From assembly GCF_009905535.1 (NCBI RefSeq), contig NZ_JAAALA010000032.1:1-49714 (forward strand): a DNA stretch of 49,714 bases, in the 5' to 3' direction. The translations under genes and the position numbers were made by a program. The stretch comes from Caulobacter sp. SLTY. Lineage in GTDB: Bacteria > Pseudomonadota > Alphaproteobacteria > Caulobacterales > Caulobacteraceae. The notes below the pieces were generated by a model. The model saw nothing but the letters and a program-made list of their open reading frames with translations. It was not told the origin of the DNA and searched no databases. This document shows, one piece after another, positions 1-8,255 of this stretch (its first letter is position 1; every line of letters starts with the position of its first letter).

Positions 1-684
1 GCCGGCGGGCTTGCGGGCCGGGGCGGCAGCGGCCGGGGGCGGCTCCTTTGGCCGGGGCTGGATCAGCCGGGCCAGGGCCTCGGCGTCGAAGCCGGCGGCC
101 AGCCGCTGCAGGCTGAGCGACCAGACCACGGCGGTGAACCCCCCGGCCGCCAGCGCCAGGCCGGCGAACAGGGCCGCGCCGGGCAGGCGCACAAATTCCA
201 GCAGGTCGCGGACCAGGCCGAACAGGCCCTGGCCCCACAGCCCGCCCAGACCCAGCGCCAGCGGCCAGGCGGCCGGCGGCGGCGGGGCCGCCACGGCCGC
301 CGACAGCAGCAGCACGCCCAGCGCCGCCACCGCCGCCCGGCGGCGCAGGGCCGCGCGATTGCGGTCTGGCTCGACGTCCAGCACCCGGCTCATCCCGAAG
401 GCGGTCATCAACACGGCGGTCAGCCAGGCCCCCAGGCCCAGCGACTGCATGGCCAGGTCGGCGATCACCGCCCCGCCGCCGCCCAGGGCGTTGGTTGCGG
501 CTCCGGCGCCGGCGGCGTTGAGGCTGGGATCGGCGGGATTGTAGGTGGCCAGGGCCACGGCCAGCCCCGCGCCGGCGGCGGCCGTCAGCCCCCCGCGCAG
601 CCGCGCCGCGCCAGGCAGGCCCCAGGCGATCGCACCCGCCTCCAGAAGCAGTTCCGCGCCCGAACGCCGCGCCGCCTTGGCCAT
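1..684 (-). CDS. ftsK: DNA translocase FtsK, N-terminal fragment
   Basis: This reads from an ATG at 684 leftward off the window edge, giving 228 residues in frame with no stop. It looks like the 4-helix membrane domain of FtsK, the septal DNA pump that coordinates chromosome segregation with division. Visible signs are four hydrophobic stretches and, after the first, the motif TYNPADPSLNAAG followed by N-x-x-G-G and GAVIADLAMQSLG, which is typical of the family periplasmic loop and second helix. After the fourth helix comes a charged, Pro/Ala-rich linker (QPRPKEPPPAAAA), as expected before the missing ATPase motor. The motor and gamma domains lie outside the window. The identification rests on the membrane domain only. 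Confidence 0.82.
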   Translation of the reverse strand, partial: MAKAARRSGAELLLEAGAIAWGLPGAARLRGGLTAAAGAGLAVALATYNPADPSLNAAGAGAATNALGGGGAVIADLAMQSLGLGAWLTAVLMTAFGMSRVLDVEPDRNRAALRRRAAVAALGVLLLSAAVAAPPPPAAWPLALGLGGLWGQGLFGLVRDLLEFVRLPGAALFAGLALAAGGFTAVVWSLSLQRLAAGFDAEALARLIQPRPKEPPPAAAAPARKPAG

Positions 685-768
685 CCCAATCGCACCCCAG
701 TCTGGTTAGGGGTCCGTTGTGACGTCAGAGGGTTAAGGGGCGATTTACCACCTCAACCCGGCACGCGA

Positions 769-3700
769 CTAAAGCGCCCAACCCGCCGTATCGCCCCGCA
801 CATCGCCGTTGATCCGCAGACGGTAGTCGGCGGATCGGTCGCCATCGACATCAAGCTGCAGGGTCGTGATCCCGCCGGCGAAGGTCAGAGTCATCCGGCC
901 GGCGACGCCGTCGAAGGCCGAAACGATGCTGAAGGCGTCGTCGATTCCCACAGTGCCCGCGATGGCGTCGATGTCGGACAGGTCGATGCGGTCCTGGCCG
1001 ATGACGTAGTCGCTGATCGTGTCGGTCTCGATGGCGCGACCGCCGGGGGCGGCGCTGGTGAACGCCGACTCCTGGCGGATCAGGAAGACATCGTTCCCGC
1101 CGCCGCCGATCAGGATGTCGCCCCCGGTTCCGCCGATCAGGATGTCGTTGCCCAGTCCGCCGTTCAGAGTGTCGTTTCCGCCCGCCCCGTCGATGACGTT
1201 GGCACCGCCGTTGCCGGTGATCTGGTTGACCAACCCGTTGCCGGTTCCATCGATGTCGCCCGGGCCCTCGAGGATCAGCCGCTCGAAGTGATCGGCCAGC
1301 GTCCAGTCGATCGTTGTCCTCACGATGTCGTTGCCGCCGCCGGCGTTCTCGACCAGGGTGTCGGAGTTGTCGTCGACGATGTAGGTGTCGTCCCCGGAAC
1401 CGCCTTCGAGCCTGTCGACGCCGAGCCCGCCCGTGAGCTGGTCATTGTCGGCCCCGCCGAACAGCTGGTCGTCTCCGTCGCCGCCGAGCAGCTTGTCGTT
1501 GCCGTTTTCGCCGTAGAGCACATCCAGGCCGGTTCCGCCTTCGAGCGTGTCGATCCCGGCGCCGCCGTAGAGGAAATCGTCGTCGGCATTGCCCTGCAGG
1601 ATGTCGCTGGCGTCGCCGCCGTAGAGGGTGTCGTTTCCGTCACCGCCCAGCAGCTGGTCGTTGCCGTCGGCGCCGCCCATGTCGTCCAGGCCGCCGTTGC
1701 CGCGGATGATGTCGTTGCCGCCCTCGCCGTTCAGGATGTTGTTGCCGCTGTTGCCGTCGATCTGATTGTTCAGGCTGTTGCCCGTGCCGCTGATGTTGCC
1801 CGTACCGGTCAGCTGCAGATTCTCGAAGTCGGCGCCGAGGATGAAACCGACGCTCGCCCGGACCCGGTCGGACCCGCCGCCGCCGGCTTCGGAAACCACA
1901 TCGCCGAAATCGTCGACGACATAGGTGTCGTCACCCAGACCGCCGGCCATCGCGTCGGCCCCGAGGCCTCCGTCCAGCAGGTCGCCACCCGCGCCGCCGA
2001 TCAGGTCGTCCGCTCCCAGCCCGCCGTAGAGCTTGTCGGCCCCGTCCCCGCCGTCGAGGGTGTTGGCCCCGTCATTGCCGGTCAGCACGTTGGCCAGCGC
2101 GTTTCCGGCGCCACCGAGGTTGGCCGTTCCCGTGAAGGTCAGGTTCTCGAGGCCGCTGTCGAGGGTCCAGTCGATGGTCGAGATGACCGTGTCGACCCCG
2201 TCGCCACCCGTCTCGTCCGCCGTGTCGCCCAGGTTGTCGACATGGTAGGTGTCATTGCCGGTCCCGCCGATCATGCTGTCGGCGCCCAGGCCCCCGTTGA
2301 GGATGTCGTCCCCGCCAGCGCCGCTCAGGCTGTCGTCCGCGTCGCCGCCAAGATAGTCGTCCGCCCCACTGGTGCCGGTCTCGACCACGCTGGCGCCCGC
2401 CGTCGGCCGGCCGTAGATCAGGTACACCGCGCCCGCGTTGTAGCCCCCCCCGTCATCGAACAGCGCCCCGACCATGATGTCGTCGAAGCCGTCCCCGTTG
2501 ACATCCCCCGCCGCCCCGGCGGCGATGCCGAACCAGCTGCTCGCAGCGGCATGGAGGCGTAATCCATTTGTGCCGTCGATTGCAGACAGGTCGATATCCG
2601 CATCGAACTGGCTCCGCCCAAAGACGATGAAGGCGGCGCCGCTGCCATAGCCGATGGTATGGTCATAGGGCGTGCTGATCAGCAGGTCGTCCAGCCCGTC
2701 GCCGTTGAAATCCCCCGCCGAAGACACGCTCCAGCCGATGCGGCCGTACATGGCCTCGCCAGTGATGCGGAAACCATCGGTTCCGTCGAAGTCGGCGATA
2801 TCGATGTCCGGGGCGAAACCATCGCGTGATCCCAGCACGACATAGGCGCTTCCGAGCTGATTGCCGCGGAGCGGCGCGCCGATGATCACGTCGCCGATGC
2901 CGTCGCCATTGACATCACCGGCGGCCGAGACCCGGCGGCCGACGTGGTCGCCGATGCTGCCGCCAGTCACCCTGAAACCGTCGGAGCCGTCGAGGTCGGC
3001 AAGGTTGATGGTGGCCGCGAAGCCGTTATCGCTGCCGAACACGACATAGCTGGCGCCGACACCGTAGACGGCCCAGGACCCGGCCTGCTGATCGCCGCCG
3101 GTAATCGCGCCGATGATCAGATCGTCGATGCCATCCCCGTTGACGTCGCCCGCCGAGGCTACCGAATAGCCGGCGCGGCTGTCAGCCTCGCCGACCAGCG
3201 TGAAGCCGTCGGAACCGTCGAGGGTCGAGAGATCGAAATCGAGGGGAAAGCCCGTTGCGGAGCCGAAGACGACATAGCTGGCGCCTGTCCTGGACAGGGC
3301 GTTGTGCGCCCCGAGGATGAAGTCTTCGATGCCGTCGGCATTGACGTCCCCGGCTGATCGAACGGCCGTGCCCAACTGGGCGTTGTAAACCGCGCCCTGC
3401 ATCCGGAAGCCTTGGCTGGCGGTCAGGGTCGACAGCTCGATGGGCTGTTGGGGGGTGTCGCCACCGAAAACGACATAGACGGCGCCATAGGGCAGATTGT
3501 TGAGTCCCGGGTTGGCGCCGCGGGCGCCAATTAGGATGTCGGCGTCACCATCCCCGTCGATGTCGGCGACCGCTATTTCTTCGCCGATTGCGTGGCCCGC
3601 CTCAGCGCCCCGGATGCTGAAGCCCTGACTCGGATCGAGGCTGTTGAGATCGACACCGGTGGGAATACCGTCGGCGGTCCCGAACACCACATAGACAGCG

Positions 3701-3894
3701 CCACGGCGATCGTAGGGAGGCTCCTGCCAGGCGCCGATCACCAGGTCGATGAAGCCGTCGCCGTTCACATCCCCGGCGGCGAAACCGCGCCCGACATAGG
3801 CGTAGTCCCGGAAGCCGGTGACGACCACCCCGTCCCCCGGTTGCAGGTTGCTGAGGTCAAGGATTGCCGGATTGGCGTTGTCGGAATCAGCCAT
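769..3894 (-). CDS. Secreted RTX protein with seven FG-GAP repeats
   Basis: A 1041-residue protein predicted to be exported by a type I system. Residues 1-500 hold seven FG-GAP repeats, each with a calcium-binding DxNGDGxxD-type loop (for example GDVNGDGFIDLVIG, GDVNADGIEDFILG) followed by a GAxYVVFG strand; seven repeats would close a beta-propeller like that of integrin alpha chains. Residues about 505-950 are hemolysin-type calcium-binding nonapeptides (GGDGNDTLYGG type) in several blocks separated by spacers. The last 90 residues (IDLSDIDAIAG, then LQLDVDGD and YRLRING) resemble the serralysin-type C-terminal secretion region. There is no N-terminal signal peptide, as expected for type I export. 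The start ATG is preceded by a GAGGGGG ribosome site. No catalytic domain is visible, so adhesion or a surface-layer-like role is inference. Confidence 0.88.
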   Translation of the reverse strand: MADSDNANPAILDLSNLQPGDGVVVTGFRDYAYVGRGFAAGDVNGDGFIDLVIGAWQEPPYDRRGAVYVVFGTADGIPTGVDLNSLDPSQGFSIRGAEAGHAIGEEIAVADIDGDGDADILIGARGANPGLNNLPYGAVYVVFGGDTPQQPIELSTLTASQGFRMQGAVYNAQLGTAVRSAGDVNADGIEDFILGAHNALSRTGASYVVFGSATGFPLDFDLSTLDGSDGFTLVGEADSRAGYSVASAGDVNGDGIDDLIIGAITGGDQQAGSWAVYGVGASYVVFGSDNGFAATINLADLDGSDGFRVTGGSIGDHVGRRVSAAGDVNGDGIGDVIIGAPLRGNQLGSAYVVLGSRDGFAPDIDIADFDGTDGFRITGEAMYGRIGWSVSSAGDFNGDGLDDLLISTPYDHTIGYGSGAAFIVFGRSQFDADIDLSAIDGTNGLRLHAAASSWFGIAAGAAGDVNGDGFDDIMVGALFDDGGGYNAGAVYLIYGRPTAGASVVETGTSGADDYLGGDADDSLSGAGGDDILNGGLGADSMIGGTGNDTYHVDNLGDTADETGGDGVDTVISTIDWTLDSGLENLTFTGTANLGGAGNALANVLTGNDGANTLDGGDGADKLYGGLGADDLIGGAGGDLLDGGLGADAMAGGLGDDTYVVDDFGDVVSEAGGGGSDRVRASVGFILGADFENLQLTGTGNISGTGNSLNNQIDGNSGNNILNGEGGNDIIRGNGGLDDMGGADGNDQLLGGDGNDTLYGGDASDILQGNADDDFLYGGAGIDTLEGGTGLDVLYGENGNDKLLGGDGDDQLFGGADNDQLTGGLGVDRLEGGSGDDTYIVDDNSDTLVENAGGGNDIVRTTIDWTLADHFERLILEGPGDIDGTGNGLVNQITGNGGANVIDGAGGNDTLNGGLGNDILIGGTGGDILIGGGGNDVFLIRQESAFTSAAPGGRAIETDTISDYVIGQDRIDLSDIDAIAGTVGIDDAFSIVSAFDGVAGRMTLTFAGGITTLQLDVDGDRSADYRLRINGDVRGDTAGWAL

Positions 3895-4068
3895 AGGTTC
3901 GCCCCCTCGCTACCCGGCGGCGACGGCGCAGCGCGGGGTCCCCGCAGCGGGACCCTCGTCATCTAGCCGTCTCCGGCGAAAACCAGAACGACGGCGTTAC
4001 CGAAAATGGGTCACCCTCGTGCGGGGGGCGAATATGGGGATTGCAAGTCGGAAGAAGGCGGCTGGCCG

Positions 4069-4851
4069 CTAGTTCCCGAAGCCGGTCAGTCTCTGCAACA
4101 GGCCGATGGAGCCGTCGAACTTCGCCGAGCCATAGGACACCGCCAAGGCGAAGCAGACATCGCCAGGCAGAGCCTTGGGCTCGTGCTTGAAGCCGGGCAG
4201 GCCGACGTTGATGTCGCCGGGCCCGTAGGTGGCGTGGCCGTCATCGAAGGCGCCGGTCAGGACCAGGGTGAATTCCTCGCCCTCGTGATCGTGGGTGGCC
4301 ACGCCCGCGCCGGGCTCGATGCGCAGCAGGTCGACATGGCCCCCGCCGGGCAGGGGCGTGTCCATCGGGATCGCCAGGCGGCGAATGCCAAAGCCGGCGA
4401 AACCGAAGTGGCCTCCGGCCATGATGGCGGAGAAGGCCGCCTCGCGCACGGGATCGGGCAGGGCGTTGAGTTCGGTAAGACCCTTGGCGGCGCCGCGCGC
4501 CACCTGCGGCAGCGCCGCCTGGGATGGGGCGGCTTTCGGCAGGGTCGCGCGCCGATCGGCGAGAGCAGCGTCCAGGTCGGCAAGCGCGTCGATGCGGGCC
4601 AGGGCGGCGTCCGCGCCGCTGGCCAGGGCCACCGGGGCCTCGTCTTCCAGGAAAGCGCCGGCCCAGGTCTCGTTGGCGGCCGGGCGCTCGTCGCGCACCG
4701 CGGCGGCGGCCGAGGCCAGCAGCTTGAGGCCGGCGTCGGGGGCGTCCCGCAGCCGGTCGGCGAAAACGTCGATGTGGGGGTCGACAGTCACGTCAATGAG
4801 AGCCTTGTTGATCACGGAAAGGCGATATGGATCGGGGGGAACCTTCGTCAA
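4069..4851 (-). CDS. ChrR-like cupin anti-sigma factor
   Basis: A 260-residue protein directly downstream of an ECF sigma gene, so probably its regulator. The C-terminal half is a ChrR-type cupin with a plausible metal site: THDHEGEE near residue 183 and KHEP about 30 residues later, matching the His, His, Glu, His ligands of the family. In ChrR the cupin senses singlet oxygen or oxidant damage while a separate N-terminal zinc domain holds the sigma factor. Here the N-terminal half has no His-x3-Cys-x2-Cys motif; it is an Ala/Asp-rich, probably helical region. The start is unsure: TTG at 4851, 21 bases after the sigma stop, or GTG at 4815; neither has a good ribosome site, so translational coupling is likely. 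Confidence 0.75.
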   Translation of the reverse strand: MTKVPPDPYRLSVINKALIDVTVDPHIDVFADRLRDAPDAGLKLLASAAAAVRDERPAANETWAGAFLEDEAPVALASGADAALARIDALADLDAALADRRATLPKAAPSQAALPQVARGAAKGLTELNALPDPVREAAFSAIMAGGHFGFAGFGIRRLAIPMDTPLPGGGHVDLLRIEPGAGVATHDHEGEEFTLVLTGAFDDGHATYGPGDINVGLPGFKHEPKALPGDVCFALAVSYGSAKFDGSIGLLQRLTGFGN

Positions 4852-4872
4852 GGCGCGGCGCGGCGTCGCAGG

Positions 4873-5442
4873 TCATGCCGGTTCCTCCAGCAGGGCGCGC
4901 AGCTTTCCGAAAGCCAGCCGCAGCCGTGACTTGACGGTTCCGAGCGCCAGACCGGTGGCCTCGGCGATCTCGCTGTGGCTGAGATCGTCATAGAAGGCGC
5001 GGCGAACCAGGTCGCGCTGCTCCTCGGGCAGGTCCAGCAGGGCGGCGGCGATGCGACGCTGCTGCTGGCCGGCATTGACCTCTTCGTGGGGGCTGACGGC
5101 CTCGGGCGGTTTGAGGGCCGGGTCCTCGCCATCGATGTCGGCGGTGCGGTCGCGGCGGTAGATGTCGATGCGCCGGTTGCGGGCGATGCGGAAGATCCAG
5201 GTCGAGACCGAGGCCCGGCGCGAATCGAAGCTGGCGGCCTTCCGCCAGACGGTGACCAGCACCTCCTGGGCCAGTTCCTCGGAGCGGGCGCCGTCGAGGC
5301 CCAGGCGGACGAGATAGCCCTTTACCCGGGGTGCATAGTGATCGAACAGCTGGCGAAAGGCGGCCCGGTCGCCCCGCTCGGCGATGGCCAGGACAAGGGC
5401 CGCGTAGGGGTCCGCCCCTGCTGACAAAAGCCCATCCCGCAC
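4873..5442 (-). CDS. rpoE: ECF RNA polymerase sigma factor, RpoE/ECF11-like
   Basis: A sigma-70 family extracytoplasmic-function factor of 189 residues from GTG 5442. Region 2 is clear (DHYAPRVKGYLVRLGL, then EELAQEVLVTVWRKA and STWIFRIARNRRIDIYRR) and region 4 carries the promoter -35 helix-turn-helix (LSHSEIAEATGLALGTVKSRL). Pairing with a ChrR-like cupin gene immediately downstream points to the RpoE-ChrR class, which in Rhodobacter controls the singlet-oxygen response. I prefer GTG 5442 because AAGGAAG lies a proper distance upstream; the frame stays open to a GTG at 5481, giving 202 residues. It is transcribed divergently from the PHA depolymerase gene. I found no convincing autoregulatory ECF promoter in the 134 bases between them. 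Confidence 0.88.
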   Translation of the reverse strand: MRDGLLSAGADPYAALVLAIAERGDRAAFRQLFDHYAPRVKGYLVRLGLDGARSEELAQEVLVTVWRKAASFDSRRASVSTWIFRIARNRRIDIYRRDRTADIDGEDPALKPPEAVSPHEEVNAGQQQRRIAAALLDLPEEQRDLVRRAFYDDLSHSEIAEATGLALGTVKSRLRLAFGKLRALLEEPA

Positions 5443-5547
5443 GTTCGCCGCTTCCTTTCTCCAGAGGGGACCATACACCACCGGTCGCCGACATGGGCAA
5501 CCGGCCGCAGCCTTTGGCGCTGGACTTCGTTAAGTGGATGCGTGTTA

Positions 5548-5560
5548 TGCTGCACTGCAA
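5548..5560. promoter_or_regulatory. TGC-rich motif before PHA depolymerase
   Basis: The bases TGCTGCACTGCAA lie 17 bases before the depolymerase start and contain the palindromic element TGCACTGCA plus a further TGC. PHA regulators of the PhaR type in alphaproteobacteria bind TGC-rich, partly palindromic DNA, so this could be an operator. This is inference from motif and position only. Confidence 0.25.
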
Positions 5561-5576
5561 AACAGGTCGGACGCCA

Positions 5577-6863
5577 ATGCTCTATTCCCTGCAGGAAGCC
5601 ACCTACTACGCCTCCACCCCCATGCGGGCGCTGGCTCGGGCGACGCGGGACTTCTGGTCGTCGCCGCTGAACCCGGCCCGCGACTCGACGCTGGGCCGCA
5701 GCCTCTATGCCGCCAGCGACCTCTACGCCAACGTCACCCGCCGCTATGGCCGGCCGGACTGGGGCATCGACACGTGCGAGGTCAACGGGGTCGAGGTGCG
5801 GGTGCGCCAGCAGGTGGTCTGGGAAAGCCCCTGGTGCCGGCTGATCCAGTTCGACCGCGACATGGCCGACATGCGCCGGGCCGGGAAGCTGCAGCTGGAC
5901 CCGGCGGTCCTGCTGGTGGCGCCGCTCAGCGGCCACTACGCCACCCTGCTGCGCGGCACGGTCGAGGCGCTGATCCCGCACCACGCCGTCTTCGTCACCG
6001 ACTGGTCGAACGCCCGCGACGTGCCGATGATGGAAGGCCGCTTCGACTTCCACGACTATATCGACCACATCCGCTCGATGCTGGGGGTGATGGGGGCGCG
6101 GGCCCATGTGGTCGCCGTCTGCCAGCCGGGACCGCCCGTCCTCGCGGCCGCCGCCCTGATGGCCGCGGACAACGATCCCAACCGCCCGCGCAGCATGACC
6201 TTCATGGGCTCGCCCATCGATGCCCGCCTGTCGCCGACGGTGACCAACAAGCTGGCCGAGGAACGGCCCTTCACCTGGTTCCAATCGAACATGATCCACA
6301 CCGTGCCGCCGCCGCATCCCGGCGTCATGCGGCGGGTCTATCCGGGCTTCGTGCAACTGGCGTCCTTCATGTCGATGAACCTGGAAAAGCACCAGGACGC
6401 CCACCAACGCTATTTCGAACAACTGGTGGTCGGCGACGAGGACAGCGCCGACAAGCACCGGGTGTTCTACGACGAGTATCTGTCTGTCCTGGACCTGACC
6501 GAGGAGTTCTATCTCCAGACGGTCGATATCGTGTTCCAGAAATACCTGCTGCCCAAGGGCGAGCTGACCCATCGCGGGCGGCCGGTCGATCCGGGCAAGA
6601 TCACCGACATCGCCCTGATGACCGTCGAGGGCGAGCTGGACGACATCTCCGGCGTCGGCCAAACCCAGGCGGCGCATGGCCTGTGCCAGAACATCCCCGA
6701 GGATCTGAAGGAGCTCTACGTCCAGCCGGGCGTCGGCCACTACGGGGTGTTCAACGGTCGGCGGTTCCGGGATGAGATCTATCCGCGCCTGGCCGCCTTC
6801 ATTCGCCGGGTGGACCCTGATTTCGCCAGTGCGACCGGGCCGTCCTTCCAGATTGCGAAATGA
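5577..6863 (+). CDS. phaZ: Intracellular polyhydroxyalkanoate depolymerase
   Basis: This 428-residue enzyme should hydrolyse native intracellular PHB granules for carbon and energy. It belongs to the alpha/beta-hydrolase family with a cysteine nucleophile: the elbow VAVCQPGPP puts Cys at 182, with Asp355 in EGELDDISG and His388 in VGHYGVFNG. These positions almost coincide with Cys183, Asp355 and His388 that I recall for the Ralstonia PhaZ enzyme. The C-terminal PHB_depo_C region is complete. The frame is open upstream to 5331, but ATG 5577 (MLYSLQEATYYAS) is the start that matches the family and has GGTCGGA about eight bases before it. There is no signal peptide, in agreement with a cytoplasmic enzyme. 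It is divergent from the ECF sigma gene; no PHA synthase is nearby. Confidence 0.92.
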   Translation: MLYSLQEATYYASTPMRALARATRDFWSSPLNPARDSTLGRSLYAASDLYANVTRRYGRPDWGIDTCEVNGVEVRVRQQVVWESPWCRLIQFDRDMADMRRAGKLQLDPAVLLVAPLSGHYATLLRGTVEALIPHHAVFVTDWSNARDVPMMEGRFDFHDYIDHIRSMLGVMGARAHVVAVCQPGPPVLAAAALMAADNDPNRPRSMTFMGSPIDARLSPTVTNKLAEERPFTWFQSNMIHTVPPPHPGVMRRVYPGFVQLASFMSMNLEKHQDAHQRYFEQLVVGDEDSADKHRVFYDEYLSVLDLTEEFYLQTVDIVFQKYLLPKGELTHRGRPVDPGKITDIALMTVEGELDDISGVGQTQAAHGLCQNIPEDLKELYVQPGVGHYGVFNGRRFRDEIYPRLAAFIRRVDPDFASATGPSFQIAK

Positions 6864-6903
6864 TCGTTTCCGAAGCGGCGGTTACGGATTAATCGAAGAG
6901 GCG

Positions 6904-7629
6904 ATGAGTCTCTTTCGTCCACCCGCCTATTCGCATGGCGACCGGCTGGAGGCCGCCGGCCATGTGCTGCGGCTGTCGGTCAACGCCCGGGCCAGGCGCA
7001 TCTCCCTGCGGGTCGACCGGACCCGGCGCGAGGTGGTGGCCACGGCGCCGACCGCCAAGCGGCTGAGCGAGGCGGTGGCCTTCGCCCGCGAGCGGATCGG
7101 CTGGATCGAGGCCCAGCTGGCCGACCTGCCGGCCCCCCGGCCGGTGTCGCCGGGGATGACGGTAGAGCTGTTCGGACGACCGTTCGACCTGGTCGCGCGC
7201 CCCGGCCGGGCGCGGATCGACCTTGAGGCGGGGACCATCTCCGCCCCAGACGACGCCGCCTTCGCCGACCGGGTGGTGCGGCTGGTCAAGGCCGAGGCCA
7301 AGCGCCGCTTCACCGAGCTCACGGCGGGGTACGCCGACATGCTGGGGGTTCCGGTCCCCAGCGTCAGCGTGGTCGACGCCAAGGCCCGCTGGGGCAGCTG
7401 CACCCCGGCCCGCATCGCGAAGCCCGCCTCGATCCGCTACAGTTGGCGGCTGGCCCTGGCCCCGTTGGCGGTGGCCGACTATGTCGCCGCCCACGAATGC
7501 GCCCACCTGATCGAGGCCAACCATGGGCCGAGGTTCTGGACACTGGTCGATCGCATCTTCGGACCGCCTGGGCCGCATCGCGCGTGGCTGCGGGCGCACG
7601 GGACGGGGCTGCACGCCTTCGGACGTTAG
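6904..7629 (+). CDS. YgjP-like DUF45 metal-dependent hydrolase
   Basis: A 241-residue protein of the DUF45/YgjP family, related to the M48 zinc metallopeptidases. The C-terminal half has the family signature KARWGSCTPA, then the zinc motif HECAH around residues 197-201 and the downstream NHGPRFW that supplies further conserved residues. The N-terminal half is a beta-rich region (RRISLRVDRTRREVVATAP) also usual for the family. ATG 6904 has GAAGAGG directly before it at short spacing. The physiological substrate of this family is not established. Its TAG stop overlaps the stop codon of the convergent ThiE-like gene by four bases. Confidence 0.87.
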   Translation: MSLFRPPAYSHGDRLEAAGHVLRLSVNARARRISLRVDRTRREVVATAPTAKRLSEAVAFARERIGWIEAQLADLPAPRPVSPGMTVELFGRPFDLVARPGRARIDLEAGTISAPDDAAFADRVVRLVKAEAKRRFTELTAGYADMLGVPVPSVSVVDAKARWGSCTPARIAKPASIRYSWRLALAPLAVADYVAAHECAHLIEANHGPRFWTLVDRIFGPPGPHRAWLRAHGTGLHAFGR

Positions 7630-8255
7630 GCGAGGAAGGCCTCGATCCCGGCGAACCCCGCCGCGCCGGTATCGGCCAGCAAGGGCGCGGTCGCGGCCGT
7701 GACGCCGCCCAGCGCATAGACGGGGACGCTCGCCCCTTCGACAATCCGGCTGAAGCCTTCCACTCCAAGCGGCGCGCCGGCCGAGAGGCTGTTGCTTGGA
7801 AAGACCGGGGAGACCAGCACCGCGTCGGCGGCGCTGTCGCCGACCGGGCCGTGGGCGGCGGCGGTGAGGATCCAGCCCGGGTGGGCGGCGCGCAGCTCGG
7901 CCAGCCCATGCGCCAGACGTTCGGGGAGATGCAGGCCGTGGGCGCCGATGGCCTCGGCCAACTGCGGGTCGGCGCCGGCCAGCAGGATCAGGCCCCTGGC
8001 GCCGGCGACGGCGGCCAGGCGGCGGCCGGTCTCGATGGCGTCCGGCGCTCCAAAGGCCCGGTAGATCACCGCCACCTCCGGCGTCAGCCGCTCGGCGACC
8101 GCGACCGGATCGGGGGTGCGGACCGGGTCGGTCAGGAACAGCAGGCGCGGCAGGGGCTTTTCCGCCGCCACCTGTAAGGGTAGGTCACGGGGGCGTAGGT
8201 CACGGGCCGCCGCCGCCACAGCTTCGAGACTGGATCGTGACCCGGACAGAACCAT
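7626..8255 (-). CDS. TenI/ThiE-like thiamine phosphate synthase family protein
   Basis: A protein of up to 209 residues with the TIM-barrel fold of the TMP-TenI family. Visible family features are LFLTDP at the first strand, GLHLPERL where ThiE has its HLGQ-type motif, LVSPVFPSNS where ThiE has its phosphate-binding PxFxT-type loop, and a final VYALGGV and GAAGFAGIEAFL. The HLGQ-type motif is replaced, so a TenI-like or divergent role is as likely as true thiamine phosphate synthase. The start is unsure: ATG 8255 would overlap the divergent yggS start by 19 bases and its GGAGG sits too close; GTG 8219 or GTG 8171 are alternatives. Near the N-terminus an in-frame 15-base duplication repeats RDLRP/RDLP. 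Confidence 0.72.
   Translation of the reverse strand: MVLSGSRSSLEAVAAAARDLRPRDLPLQVAAEKPLPRLLFLTDPVRTPDPVAVAERLTPEVAVIYRAFGAPDAIETGRRLAAVAGARGLILLAGADPQLAEAIGAHGLHLPERLAHGLAELRAAHPGWILTAAAHGPVGDSAADAVLVSPVFPSNSLSAGAPLGVEGFSRIVEGASVPVYALGGVTAATAPLLADTGAAGFAGIEAFLA
8181..8206. repeat. 11-base direct repeat, 15-base period
   Basis: TAGGTCACGGG occurs at 8181-8191 and again at 8196-8206. The period of 15 bases keeps frame within the ThiE-like gene and produces a repeated Arg-Asp-Leu-(Arg)-Pro. It may be a recent slippage duplication, or a pair of direct-repeat operator half sites near the yggS start. Confidence 0.6.

Noticed and set aside
11..544. Plus-strand open frame at the left edge
   Set aside because: Antisense to the ftsK membrane domain; Ala/Arg/Pro/Ser low complexity.
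1000..2400. Periodic repeats that might suggest a CRISPR or satellite array
   Set aside because: The repeats are RTX nonapeptide codons in frame, without constant repeat and spacer units; the same holds for 32600-34300.
5443..5576. Search for an RpoE-type autoregulated promoter (TGATCC and TAAGA)
   Set aside because: Only GCATCC, a partial match, was found without a suitable -10.
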